Shown here: one piece after another, positions 23,539-35,100 of the stretch
Position numbering within the stretch: the first letter of the stretch is position 1
Layout of the letters: the number at the start of each line of letters is the position of its first letter
Source of the DNA: Silene conica
Taxonomy: Eukaryota; Streptophyta; Magnoliopsida; Caryophyllales; Caryophyllaceae
Direction: 5' to 3'
Length of the DNA stretch: 64,000 bases
Assembly: GCA_029255685.2 (NCBI GenBank)
Contig: CM055318.2
Span: forward strand, 29,686,001-29,750,000
Position numbers and translations under genes: made by a program
Notes under the pieces: model-generated
What the model was told of the DNA's origin: nothing
The model's database searches: none
What the model saw: only the letters and a program-made list of their open reading frames with translations

Positions 23539-24204
23539 GCGCCGCTTTTGTATTACAATTGACAAGCTTTTTTGCGCCGCTTTTGTATTACAATCGACAA
23601 TATTATTTATTACACCTGTGTTTCCTACCATATTACTTTTGAACAAACATATTTCTTGCCACAATCGGAATTACACACAATTTTTCTAGAAACAAACATA
23701 TTTTAGCATTAAACAACTTTAATGTCAAATACATGTCCGAACCCCATAACAATAAATGTATCTCAAAAGTGACTATTTGCGGCATCTTAGAAATTCATAT
23801 CTTCGGTGCCAGTTAAACAATCCTTGCGATGAAGTTTGAGCTTGCCAATACATAAAGTAGCTTGAACATAAGATTACTGAAAATTCAAATGAAAACAATT
23901 ATCATGATCAGATTATAAGTTGAAATATTATCATTATTGACAAAAGAAGCGATAAAATACTAATAAATTCAAAAGGAGAGAAAAGACGTAACACAAAGTG
24001 AGGATGAGAACATCAAGAGATTAAAAAAATATTACCTTAATTTGATCCTGTAGATGTAAATATGAGAACATCATCTAAGTTCCCATCTAAGTGCTCTTGC
24101 TGTGCAGCAATTTCCTTAATTTGATCCTGTAGATGTAATTGTACTAAAGTAAGGCAAAAAAACATTTCCTTTAATAATTAAAATAAAAAAACTAAGACAA
24201 GACT

Positions 24205-24297
24205 TGTTGGCCTTGGTTCTTGTCAAGTATGTAAATGGAGTATGTAATAGTTTGTTTGATCTTAATGGAAAGTCTTACGTTTCACCCTAAAAAAAAA
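24205..24297 (+). mobile_element. Short LINE 3' end
   Basis: A fragment that looks like an L1 3' UTR (gtaaatggagtatg..., cttaatggaaagtcttacg, ttcaccct) ending in nine A at 24289-24297. It lies within the CACTA. Without coding sequence the assignment rests on the tail and general resemblance. Confidence 0.4.
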
Positions 24298-26047
24298 TAT
24301 AGAAAAGCTTTAGATAAATACCGTAACATTGGCTTCGTTCTTATGTTGATGACATTCAAGATACACTTCGGTCCTTGTTGGAGATCTTTGTAGTGACTTT
24401 TTCTAGATAAATCATAAATAACAAGAAGAAGAAACAAAATATAAAGATGTCAAACAAAATGAAAGTAGAAGAAACAAAATACGATTTTTTGCTAACTAAT
24501 TAAACGAGAATAGGCGTTTACCAAGTCCTCATAGATGCGTACGTGACTCTTAGTGCCAGTGGTACGAATAGGCTTTGTCTTTGCCTTCTTATGTGAGAGC
24601 CTACTATTTGCGCTTCTTTTCTGCCATATATATCAAAACCAAAGTCAAATTACAAGGAAAAGCCTATACTAGGTACAAAAAACTAAGCAAAATCTTCCGT
24701 CAGTTCATCAATGCACAAGGATGAACTTGTTAAAGATGAAGTAGGACTTAAATCCCATGGGAAAGCAAATAACAGAAAACTATGGTCAATAGAACTAATT
24801 TTATATACATAACTACTTAAAGAGGTGAACGAAACTCAACATAAAGTTGATAAGGTCGGACAAGATATTTACCAAATTGTAGGCGACAAGCAACAGCGTA
24901 TAATAAAGCGTTGTAATATCACTTCCAGAATCTATGTTTCAAAGAGCTACACTATATTATTTTAAGAACTTGATATTCTATTGCTTTGGAATATGAGTCA
25001 CTAAACTATTTGCACTTGTTTTTATTATGAAGTAGGAGTCGCCAATGATGGAGTTTTCATATTGATCATTAAACAGCCTATTTGCCTTTTCAACACAAAA
25101 AGGCTATAGGTAATATTGTTGTTTCTGCAAGACTACAAAGATTATAGTACAAAATTCAACATTACACTAGATGTATAATGTAATTTACTAACCAAAAAAA
25201 TTTATTGCCTAAGTTAATTGTTGGCCATGGAAGGACACATGACACTGCAGCTATAAGAAAGATTTCCCCTACGTTGCAGGGTTTAAAGCACGAGATAAAT
25301 AAAAGTCCTCATAAATTGATGCAGACGACTTAGTTTCTTAAGCTAATGTGTGAACTCTAACATAAAGGTGAGCTCTTAATAGTTTTTACCCAACATGTAT
25401 CTTTAGGAACAAAATAAAGTATCCTGAATAATAAACCAAAAACCTTAAGTGAGCTTAGTCTCAGTACAAGAAATTAAAAGAACTTTCAACCGCGACTTTT
25501 GAGTAAAGAGAGGAATCATAAATTAAATAGAGGCCATTCGTGTATACCAGAAGAGTTTGTTTCTTTTTTGAATTTGTAGTCACAATGAGATCCCTTGAAA
25601 CCTCATGCATAGAAGATGTCAGGTGCTTTCTTCCATTCTGCAGATGTAAATAAGTAATTACTAAATACTACTTGTGAACTTTTGAGCAAAATAATTATGT
25701 TAGGATGGGATGCAAGAATGCAACTGAAGGAGAGTGCTTATTCTGAGAAGGATTAAATGTTGCATATACTCATACGCAAGTCAGTTTCCTTTTTCAGAGA
25801 CATTTGTCAATAATTAGACAGCAACAACAGTAGGCCTACCATGCAAATTACAGTGGCAATCTTCAAGTCCCTCTCCAGTTCTCTTACTAACTGCATCCCC
25901 TTGACTAAAAACAGAAAACAACATTGAAATACATGAAGTTCTCATTCAAACCCCTAAAATTGAAGTGAAATTACAGCCACAATTGAAACATGAAAACTCT
26001 ACTAAAGCAAAGTAATTGTAAAGCTGTAAAGACTTCCTAACAACTTA

Positions 26048-26580
26048 CCCATTTCTTCATGATGCCTGGCTTCAACAACACCAAGCATTGAACACCAAAA
26101 ACAAACTGAAACAGTGGGGAATAGCAGGGGATGATTATTGTTGCATCTGCGGCACTGAGTCTGAGACAGTAGACCATTTGTTTTGTCTCTGTGAATATAG
26201 CAAACAGATACTGAAACATGTTGAGAGTTGGACTAAACAAAAATTGCATCATACTATGACTAGACAGTGGAGAATGAACATAAGAGGAACTAAGATGAGA
26301 AGGGCCATTATCAATTGGGTCCTAAATGCAGTGGTGTACCATGTGTGGCAGCAGAGAAATAAGGCAAGGCTGGAAGGGGTGCTAGACTGACATGAAAGAG
26401 TGAGCAGAAACATCAAACATGAGATAACAGTATACTTCAAGGGATTAAGCAAGGGTAGTCTGAGTAGTAAGGACAATAGATATCTAGATCGTTTCATTTG
26501 ACAGTCCTTTAACTGTCAAAGCTTGTATATGGACACTCTTATAGTTTTTCTATGATATACTTACCTTTACCAAAAAAACA
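26048..26580 (+). mobile_element. 5'-truncated L1 LINE in CACTA
   Basis: The + strand reads the C-terminal end of a LINE ORF2: LNTKNKLKQWGI, then CCICGTESETVDHLFCLC (RT-associated zinc finger) and VVYHVWQQRNKARLEG, with the stop at 26388-26390, a 3' UTR of about 180 bp, and an A-rich tail at 26572-26580. The 5' end lies near 26048. It is a dead-on-arrival insertion inside the CACTA element. Confidence 0.85.
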
Positions 26581-28142
26581 AAATCAACAAGACTAAGTAC
26601 TCACATGATATATTTCATTACCTTCTCAAATCAGCTACATTACCTACATAACACTAGTCACATACTCAGATGAGACAACGCCCCCATCCCATCCCATATT
26701 CAAACATCATTCCACCAAATTCTGCTATTATACACCATACAACATCTTACCACAAACTAACCTTCTTCCTAAACCTATATATATAATTTAACAAGCCCTC
26801 TCTCACATCGTCTGAATAATCAATACTCACGCACATTCGGTTTTATCTGAGTTGATACAAGTTCAGTCAATTAGCCATTGGTTGTGCGCATAAATGACAG
26901 ACAGGGGATACAAACATGGGCACTGGCAGACACAAATATGAGGACTGGCAGAATATGCTCATGCTCTACAGACTGGACTGGCAGAAAATGCAAATATGAG
27001 GACTGCAAATATGCTCTAGCAGTACTAAATGATGTATAGGCTGATGAATCAAATATATATAAACCAAATACGAGTGGCTGCAAATACGAGACTGGCAGAT
27101 TTGCTCTCACATTTCAGTTTTGAATCAAATATATATAAACCAAATATATAACAATAATAGTACTAATACAAAGTTTTGAATCCCTTTTACCTGAACTTCT
27201 TTCAGAATCAAGGTCTGATTGTTTGTCTTATTGCCCTTTTTTAAGTGATCTCATCAGGTATAACTTAATGAGCAAAGACCTGCTCTTCTAGCTATTGTCC
27301 CACAAAAATATCCTAGCGCCCCTCCTTCATCCCCTATAGGTTGGTTTGATTTGTTTATCTCAACAACTACTCGATTTCCTTCTGGTAAGTTCCATATATC
27401 TGCAAGAACAGTTTTCCCACGAGTTCTTTTTCCGTCGGGATCTAAAAAATGATAAGATCACTTTAATATAAAATATCAATGTACCTACAAACTGTATTAT
27501 AAAGTGAATGTTACATTCAAAATTGGTTCAAATTGCAGTAAAAAAGATTACTAAAATCTGGATTATTGTCGATTGTATATGAAATCAAATAATTATCCGC
27601 TTTTTTGCATATGAAATCGGATAATTGTATATGAAATCGCTGATAATTATTGTCAATTCCAGATTACAGATTACTACTCGATTGTCAATTATTGTCGATT
27701 CCAGATTACCAGCATCAACAAGGAAAACAAAAAATTGGAGTATAAATAACAATAAGAAAGGAAAACAATCAAAAGTTGGAAGGATGAATCTTCAAATTTT
27801 GATACCTGAATATGTGATTGAAGAAGCTTCTTGTCGGTCACTTTGATTGTCTTCAATTTCTGATGAATTTTTGCACTTCGTCTTCGCGTTCGCAGGAATG
27901 GTAGAGGGTAGGTTTTTTTTTCAAAGTTTTCCTAATGAAGGAGAGTTTTCAGAGTTTTACAATGAAACAGTGTTTGGCGCGCCGATTTAGTGCCTTTTTT
28001 TATTTCGTTTGGGTTTAGGGTAGTATTTTTCTGAGGCGCTTTACCATAGCGCTTCATAATTTAGCTTAATTAAACAAATTTTAGCAGTTTTTTAATAAGC
28101 GTCGGGAGATTAGCGCCTCTATATCCCATTCTTGTAGTAGTG

Positions 28143-31030
28143 ATGATATTATTGAAATATGATAAGAGAATATATTATCGTAAGATAATATGTTATAGTT
28201 AAGAGATATTAGTTATGTTAGTTAGGAAATATTATCTTTAGAAATATTCTTAGGATTATTCCCCGAGGTAATGCCCTATATATTGTAACCGTTTTCATCA
28301 ATAATAATCACCTCATTATATCGTATTATATCGTCTTACATGGTATCAGCCTAAAATCGATCAACATAAAAATCTTTCCACTTACTACAAAATCGTGTGT
28401 GAACCACCGCCAGCCGGAGATGGTCGTCTTATACCATCTCCGGTAGGTATCCGGATCAATATATAGTACACCTTTCATTAGTTTTAGAGTTTAATTATTA
28501 TTGTTTTTTGTGCAATAAAGTACTAGGCAAAACTAACCGTTCGGCTTACACTTACTGGAACCCACAACCCCATCCCTATCAACACCCACCATTCCACCCG
28601 CAACTTCAGCACCACCACTGTCCCTAAGCCTAGCGTATTAGTTTAGGAAATACATTTCTCTACCGTCCTTCGCCTTTGAAGTCAGTGCTTCCGTATATGT
28701 GCCTCTGTTGATATCGTTGAGTTGATTGTGTTCACGCCGCCACCATCATCACATTTGTCGTTGTCCAAGGGTTGCTAAAACAATCCTCTTTGCCATGTTG
28801 CTCCGGCAACCGCCACCGTTTAAACCTCGCCCCATCCCGTCCTCGCCTTCTCTTCGTCTTTGGGCTGGGTGGTACGACATTGCCGACCGTCACAAAAGTC
28901 GCAGCCGACTCGAAGTGCCCAGATGTTTGGCTTGTATTGTTTGGTTTAGTCCAATTATTGTTTTATTTTGTTTGTAAGATTTCAGTTTGCTTCGGCCCTC
29001 ACTGTACCAGTGTTTCACGAGTTTGCTTCGGCCCTCGTGTACCATTATTTCAATGTTGTCGGTGTTCACGTGTTTGCTTCGGCCCTCATGCACCTTAACG
29101 TTAGTTTAGCTTGTGTCTTACGAATTGTTTCGATGCTCGTGCACAATTAGTTGTATTAGTTTCCATATGTGTAGCTTTTCTATTGGCATGATCCAGACAA
29201 ACGCAAGGTACAAAATCAGTCCAGATATCGACAATAATAACTTTGCTCATCTATCACGACATCATCAACATTTGTTTTAGTCCAGTCAAAGTGTTCGTTA
29301 ACTACCGCTTTGACTGAGGGTTGTATTAGAGAATATTAGGAAATATGATAAGAGAATATATTATCGTAAGATAATATATTATAGTTAAGAGATATTATTT
29401 ATATTAGTTAGGAAATATTATCTTTAGGAATATTTTTAGGATTATTCCTCAAGGTCATCTATCTATATAAAAGTATATAATAACAACCACTAAACATAAA
29501 TTAAAAAAATTTCCCGCCCAAGTTCCCATTATGTAAAATCGTTTTTAGAATATCAAATATTATAAAATATTACCAAATAAGACCAAATTGCAGTGCAATA
29601 TTATAAGAAGATCAAATATATTCTTGAACCAATTATTGACTGACGGTAATATTGGTAATATTGGTAGAAAAATAGAACCAAATATTCGTACTAATATATT
29701 CTTAAACCAGATAAATTGAACCATGTTGCATTATAATATTGGTAGAATCATTGCAACTTCACGTATAAGATATGAAATAAGAATAATATTGGTAGAATCA
29801 TTAAAGAAAAAACAGAACAGAATGCTAAAAACAGAATTTCCAATGAGATATTATTCTATTAATTCAATTCAATGAGATATTATTCAAAGATATTCAAAGA
29901 TTCAATTAATTCAATGAGATCCAATCTTATTACAAATATGTACAGTCTATCCGTATAATTTTTGAGCACCATCAATGGAATCGAAAATGATACTGTATTA
30001 CAAAAAGATATTACAAAAAAATCACATAATATTATGTACATACAATATAATCTCTTTGCCCTAAAATAAAGACCGAAAAAATAAGACGGATCAAATGTCA
30101 CCATCTTTTTAATAGAATGTAACCATTTAATAACAAAATGTTATATAACAAATTCGTCACTTTTTACCTTGAAAATGATGGTAACATTTTATCAAAAAAT
30201 GGTAACATTTTATTGTAAAAATGATCACAATTAGTCTGTCTTATTTCAGACGGAAAACAGCCCGTCTGAAATAAGTATTTGCCTTCCTTATTGACACCCT
30301 TTTACTTTTGCCCTCTTTTTTTTGTTATACTTTTGTCATACTATACTTGGTAAATGAGTCAAATCAAGTTCTGTCGGACCAATTTGGGTCGGGTAAGTTT
30401 AGTTCATCATTATTTAAGAATAATTCAGGTTGGGTTGGTCATTTTGGGTTTCAGATTTATTTTTATAGGTTGGTCGGTTTAAGTGGGTCATGTCATTTTC
30501 GGGTTAATGATCAAGAGCGAAAATTGTAATTTTGGATCTGGGTGATTTCAGATCGGCCACTTCAGATCAATTATGAGTCAAGATAATTTAGGTCATTTTG
30601 GACCGGGTCGGTTCAATTCGGATTTTGGGTCACATTAGGGTGTTGTAGTTCGGGTCAATGTCGGGTCTTAGCTCAACCTATTTTTGGATCTGTAACAACT
30701 ATTGTTCTCAAATACTTTGAAATATGACAATAATAAGGATAAACTGTGATAGTCGAGTAACTGAAAATAAGAGCTTATAAATAAAGATAAAAGGTGAGAC
30801 CAAATATTACTCCAAATCTCAAATTACAAATAATGAATTGTTGCTGACTATTCTAAACTATTGACAATACCATTATTCTGATTTTTTTATACGTTTTAAA
30901 CATTTATCTTTATAGAACTACAAACTATTCAATTATGCATTTTCGTGCAATTTGCACGGGTTCTAAGCTAGTACCCTATATATTGTAACCGTTTTCATCA
31001 ATAATAATCACCTCATTATATCGTCTTACA
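28143..31030 (+). mobile_element. Non-coding LTR element (TRIM/LARD-like)
   Basis: The left LTR is about 28143-28340 and the right LTR is 29322-29457 plus 30972-31030, split by a Helitron. Both share gataagagaatatattatcg, ggaaatattatcttta and accgttttcatcaataata, and end CGTCTTACA. The left LTR is followed by TGGTATCAGCC, a primer-binding site like that of Copia-type elements; a GGG-containing tract precedes the right LTR. The internal part, about 980 bp, has no gag or pol; it holds three copies of tttgcttcggccctc (28986-29086). Its left edge touches the CACTA end. A broken, non-autonomous fossil of moderate age. Confidence 0.75.
29458..30971 (+). mobile_element. Non-autonomous Helitron in an LTR
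   Basis: Starts TCTATCTATATAAAAG and ends with a hairpin (cgtgcaatttgcacg, 30944-30958), a short spacer, and CTAG at 30968-30971. It sits exactly between A (29457) and T (30972), the AT target of Helitrons. The uninterrupted sister LTR near 28264-28280 gives the empty site: ggtaatgccctat there, ggtca / taccctat here. It is 1514 bp long with no Rep or helicase. Its inner part (30340-30690) is a low-complexity field of gggtc/gggtt words. Confidence 0.92.
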
Positions 31031-31629
31031 GTAAACAAGTAGAATATACTTCATCTATCTGTCTATCTATATCTATATTATTAAAGGAAGCTTTTTTCGA
31101 GTGACGTAATTGGTTGAAAAATATAATAAGGAATTTCAAAATAAAAATAAGAAAAGATAAAATTTATGAAATGCTTCGACAATCTCAACCTTCAAAAAAA
31201 ACACTTAAAATTAATAATAAGAGGTTTTAAAATAAAAATAAGAAAAGATAAAATTTATGAAATGTTTCGAGAATCTCAACCTTAGACACTTAAAATTAGT
31301 CCTAAATTAAATAGCTATAGTTGTAGAATTTTTCGAGTGATTATAAAGTCTCCAAACTTTATGAAATTCTATGAGTTAGAACAACTATAATTATAATAAA
31401 TAACATGTCAAGGTCGATTTTGAGAGCTAACTTTAAGGGACAAGTCTGGGTGTGTTGGATGATTGTTTGAGTTAGGAATAAAGATGACTAGATCGCATTT
31501 GCTGGTTAATTTCATAATAAGTTTGTAGGTATGACTTTGGATTATGGACCGTTTCATGTGTAAAAGTAGTGGTTTGAAGAGTTGTTTTGTGTGGTACTGG
31601 GGATGATTTCAGCTATTGTGTTTTAATAC

Positions 31630-31790
31630 GATGGATACCGCAGACCACCGGTCTCTTTGAGGGTTTAAAGTGGTATTTACAGATTGGCGATAAATAGGGC
31701 TATATTTTAGCCCAATAAGAATCGAACCCCTGACTTCATGTTCAGAAGGTCGATTTTTTACCATTTAGGCCAACCCATGTCGGTACAATG
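31630..31790 (-). mobile_element. Possible tRNA-derived SINE
   Basis: On the minus strand a tRNA-like head is visible: TTGGCCTAAATGG (A-box-like), and about 40 bases later GGGGTTCGATTC (B box), followed by a unique region with an internal palindrome (gggctaaaatatagccc). There is no clear A tail or target duplication. It could instead be a degenerate tRNA relic. Confidence 0.4.
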
Positions 31791-31854
31791 GTACCATTAT
31801 AACTAAGTTAATTACGGGTAAGAAGGCATAATGTCAAACAGTAACTCTCTCTTG

Positions 31855-32007
31855 CGACGGATATATCCGTCACAAACATTTAATGGGTCAAGTTCTTCCA
31901 CTTGGGTAAATAAGACAAAGTATAGGGAATTTCAATTACCTTGTCTTATTCTATCAAAGTGAATAATACTTGACCCGTTGCAAGTCTGCGATGGATACCT
32001 CCGTCAC
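31855..32007. mobile_element. Inverted-repeat MITE-like element
   Basis: About 150 bp with imperfect 40-bp inverted ends: gacggatatatccgtc...atgggtcaagt on the left, and on the right the reverse complement of gacggaggtatccatcgc...acgggtcaagt. The centre contains a second, shorter inverted pair around aataagacaa / ttgtcttatt. It is non-coding and the target duplication is unclear. Confidence 0.5.
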
Positions 32008-32177
32008 AAATGATAATTTGTGAATGTCAAAATAGTTGCAAAGTTTGTAGCTTTTCTCAAGATATTGTGCGTCTTAGGATGTAATGAATCAAATCCTGGA
32101 AAGTCGTTAAATTCAGAACATCTGTTATCAAATATCAGCAGCATCTCTCTCCTTTGACTCGATACCCTGATCCACCC

Positions 32178-35100
32178 ATGAAGCACACAACTCATAATCT
32201 CTTCCATCCCCTTCTCTTCCTCCTCATCTTCCTCCTTCATCCAGCAACCACCACAACCACAACCACAACCACAACCACAACCACCACCAACAACAACAAC
32301 AACGCATCATCCCACATATCCTTCCTAATTTCAACAAAAGGTTTAAACTTTGTGAAAGACTTGCTGATTTCCAAAGCAATAACAAGTCTAACACCTTTAT
32401 ACATACCAGATATTCAACAATCTAAGAAAATACCCTTTATTGGTAATGTCTTTTTTGATTTATCCAATGTCACTCTTCAACATATTCAAGTGTCTAACTC
32501 TAGTATTAAAACTGCTCATTCCGGGGTTGCAATTCTTGTTTCTGGGGGCACTGCCAACTTAACTTTGAATTGGTATTATTCTTACTTTTCTGGATTATTT
32601 TTCCCTATCCAACTCTCTGATCGTGGCCGTGCTTCTATTCAGGTTCGTTTTTTTTATTCCCTTTTATTCATATTCTTTTTAGCGCATCATTTGCTCCCTA
32701 TTTTAATCAAAAGCAAACAAACGTTCCCCACAGGTTGTTGATTATATCATTGCAGACATAGTTTATACTTCCTCCTAAAAACTAAGGAAAGAGGAATGGG
32801 TCACTAATTAGATGATAAGTGGACCAATTTTTTTGTGAGGTAACAAATTAATTAGACATTCCTAAAATATAAAGATAAACGATTGATCAAGACACCAAAA
32901 AATGAAAACAGTGAAGAAATGACTTGGACGATAGGAGTATATATACTTAATGCAAATTGCAATAGTAATAACATTGCCTGGTGACTTGAGTAGATACAAT
33001 TGGATATAACTCTATGTCTCTATAAGGTGTAGAGAGGTAAAGATGTTACTCCGTATATGGTACTTGCCACTGAAGGTTTCACTTGGGATTTTTGACATTG
33101 TGGTATTTTTTAGCAAAGGGGTTGAGATATCGAATTACTTAAGACAAATCTATATATGTTTCCAACTTAGTTTCAAAAGGCGCCATCCAAAACGCCTTGG
33201 TGCACTTTAAGTGCGCCTTTGAGAGATCATCCCTACTTCGCGAGGTTCATTAGTTCATCTATTTCTTTAAATATGTTATTTCTTTTCTCCACGATTCCTA
33301 ATTTTTACTCCTTTAGATGTTAGCAAAGATCAGAACTCCTTTGTTTCAAAAGAAAAGAAAAGAGGAGAACTCCTAAAAAAGGGTATCGTTGCCCAAAATT
33401 TTATTTGGGAAATCAAATTACGTTCCAAAAAGATAGAGAGTTAGACGGAATGTGGCCCACAGAATTAAAGCGGGATGGATGAAATGGAAAAGTGTTACGG
33501 GGTTTTTGTGTGATAAGGGTATGCCCCAAAGATTAAAGGGGAAATTTTATCGTACGACAATTAGACCTGCCTTACTTTACGGCTCGGAGTGTTGGGCCGT
33601 GAAGCAGTGTCACATTCATAAGATGAGTGTGGTAGAGATGCGTATGTTGAGGTGGATGTGCGGCCATACAAGGAAAGACCGGTTAAGGAATGAGGTGATT
33701 AGAGAGAAGGTAAAAGTGACCCCAATAGAGGACAAGATGATGGAAAACCGACTAAGATGGTTTGGCCATGTGAGAAAGAGACCTATGGACGCACCGGTTA
33801 GGAGGTTGGAGACATGGGGTGCAGAAACGGTTGCTAGGGGTAGAGGGAGACCTAAACAAACTTGGAGAAGAGTGATTGAGCACGATATGAGATTTCTCGG
33901 GCTTCAGGAGGGGATGGTGATGGAGAGAGCACTATGGAGGGATATGATACATGTGGACTTCTAGCCTTTGATGTTTTTATTAAGTTTTCAAAAAAAATTC
34001 TTTTTGGATTTGTTACACTTTTTCTCCCAAAACTCCTATATTAAATTTTACTTCGTTTCTCAAAATCACTTTAAACTTTATTCTTGATTTATTTTTTTAT
34101 TTTTTTCGGGTTTTTTATACATGTGATAAGTTCGCTTTAAAATCTATAAAACCCCTTTGCCTTTTTTTGTTTCACTCCACTTCGGTTTTTTCTTTTCTTT
34201 CTTTTTTCTCTTGTGGAAATGAGAATTCACTCATGACGGTTTCAAAGATGATTCATGTCACCCGACCCCAAAACATTTTGGGACTAAGGCTCTGATGTTG
34301 TTGTTGTTGTAAATCAAATTACGTTCCAAATATAAGGTGTGACTCACTAAAAACGTCGCTATTTAAAGCGGTCAAATTAATGATTTATAACCTCACTAAT
34401 TACCTACTAGTTAAACTAAGGTGGAGTGGAATGTAAGGGTCGAACCCAAGGGAAGGGGGATTTATAATCGGTTTCCAAATTCGCAAATAAAGTAATTGTA
34501 ATTAATTAAAAGACAAATATGTAAAAAGGGGGAGTTTTGCTTTGGTTTAAAGGACAACTAAAGATTCAAACAAAATTTGCAAGTAAATAAGCAAGCAAGT
34601 GATAAAGATAGCAATATATCAATATAGAGAAGAACTTAACCCAATCCAAAATGGTGAACCACTTTAGTTGATCTTAGAGACAATCAATTCTCCAATTAAT
34701 TATTACTTCCTCCATTCATCTTTTATCGCCCCATTTCCTCAATATATGTGAGGTATATTATATTGAAATGGGGTGATAAAAGTTGAATGGAGGAAGTATT
34801 ACCTTATTGTGAAGATTAATCGTCTAAACCTTCTTAATAGTGGTTAATGACAAGGAAATCACACTTAATCGTGAACCCAACTCACTAGTTTCAAAGTAGA
34901 AATCACATACATTGGTTTAACTAACAAGAAGATAAAAACAATATAGATTCAATAAGGGAAATTAGACACAATGAACATAATTAATGTCTAGTCACAAGTT
35001 AACCCATTTCTTGTTGGTCAAACTAAGAAGAAATCACTTTTATTAGCCTAATTACAAGGTGTTGCTTAAATAGATTGTAAGGAAATCACACTTAACAACC

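Larger units (their letters stand above)
24040..27455 (-). pseudogene. PTTA / Transposase_24-like exons of the CACTA
   Basis: On the minus strand several short coding islands fit the plant PTTA/En-Spm family in the expected order. At 27455 to about 27260: RGKTVLADIWNLPEG, VVVEINKSNQPIGDEGG and YFCGTIARRAG. At about 24605-24525: RTTGTKSHVRIYEDL. At about 24410-24330: PTRTEVYLECHQHKNEANV. At about 24150-24030: QDQIKEIAAQQEHLDGNLDD. They are separated by intron-like AT-rich DNA, a LINE fragment and uncertain splice sites. Such proteins occur in CACTA elements beside the catalytic transposase. I could not build a complete gene or find a start codon. Confidence 0.7.
23130..28142 (-). mobile_element. 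CACTA element with PTTA exons, TSD ATG
   Basis: Ends CACTACTACGGAAACAGC and, reverse complemented, CACTACTACAAGAATGGG, flanked by ATG at 23127-23129 and 28143-28145. Subterminal regions are rich in gcgccgct / cgacgct / gcgtcgg words. The interior, read on the minus strand, has exons of a plant CACTA transposase-associated protein, but the main TNP2-type transposase is not seen, so the element is probably non-autonomous. Two LINE 3' fragments lie inside it. The right end abuts the left LTR of the small LTR element at 28143. Confidence 0.9.
31031..32177. other. 5' flank of the BPI gene with small elements
   Basis: Noncoding. At 31054 a Helitron-like 5' start (tctatctgtctatctatatc, then tattattaaagg) follows an A, but no matching 3' end was found. 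About 31130-31265 repeats an AAAATAAGAAAAGATAAAATTTATGAAATG-type phrase twice. A SINE-like block and an inverted-repeat element follow. The promoter of the BPI gene should lie in the last few hundred bases; no core element is clear. Confidence 0.4.

Noticed and set aside
26871-27110. Minus-strand frame in the CACTA
   Set aside because: Built from short internal repeats (gactggcag / aatatga words); no family resemblance.
28726-29150. Overlapping frames with repeated CFGP-like residues
   Set aside because: They lie in the non-coding interior of the small LTR element and derive from three copies of tttgcttcggccctc.
32154-32177. Earlier start for the BPI protein (frame open from 32154)
   Set aside because: The codon is TTG; the first in-frame ATG at 32178 stands directly before a good signal peptide.
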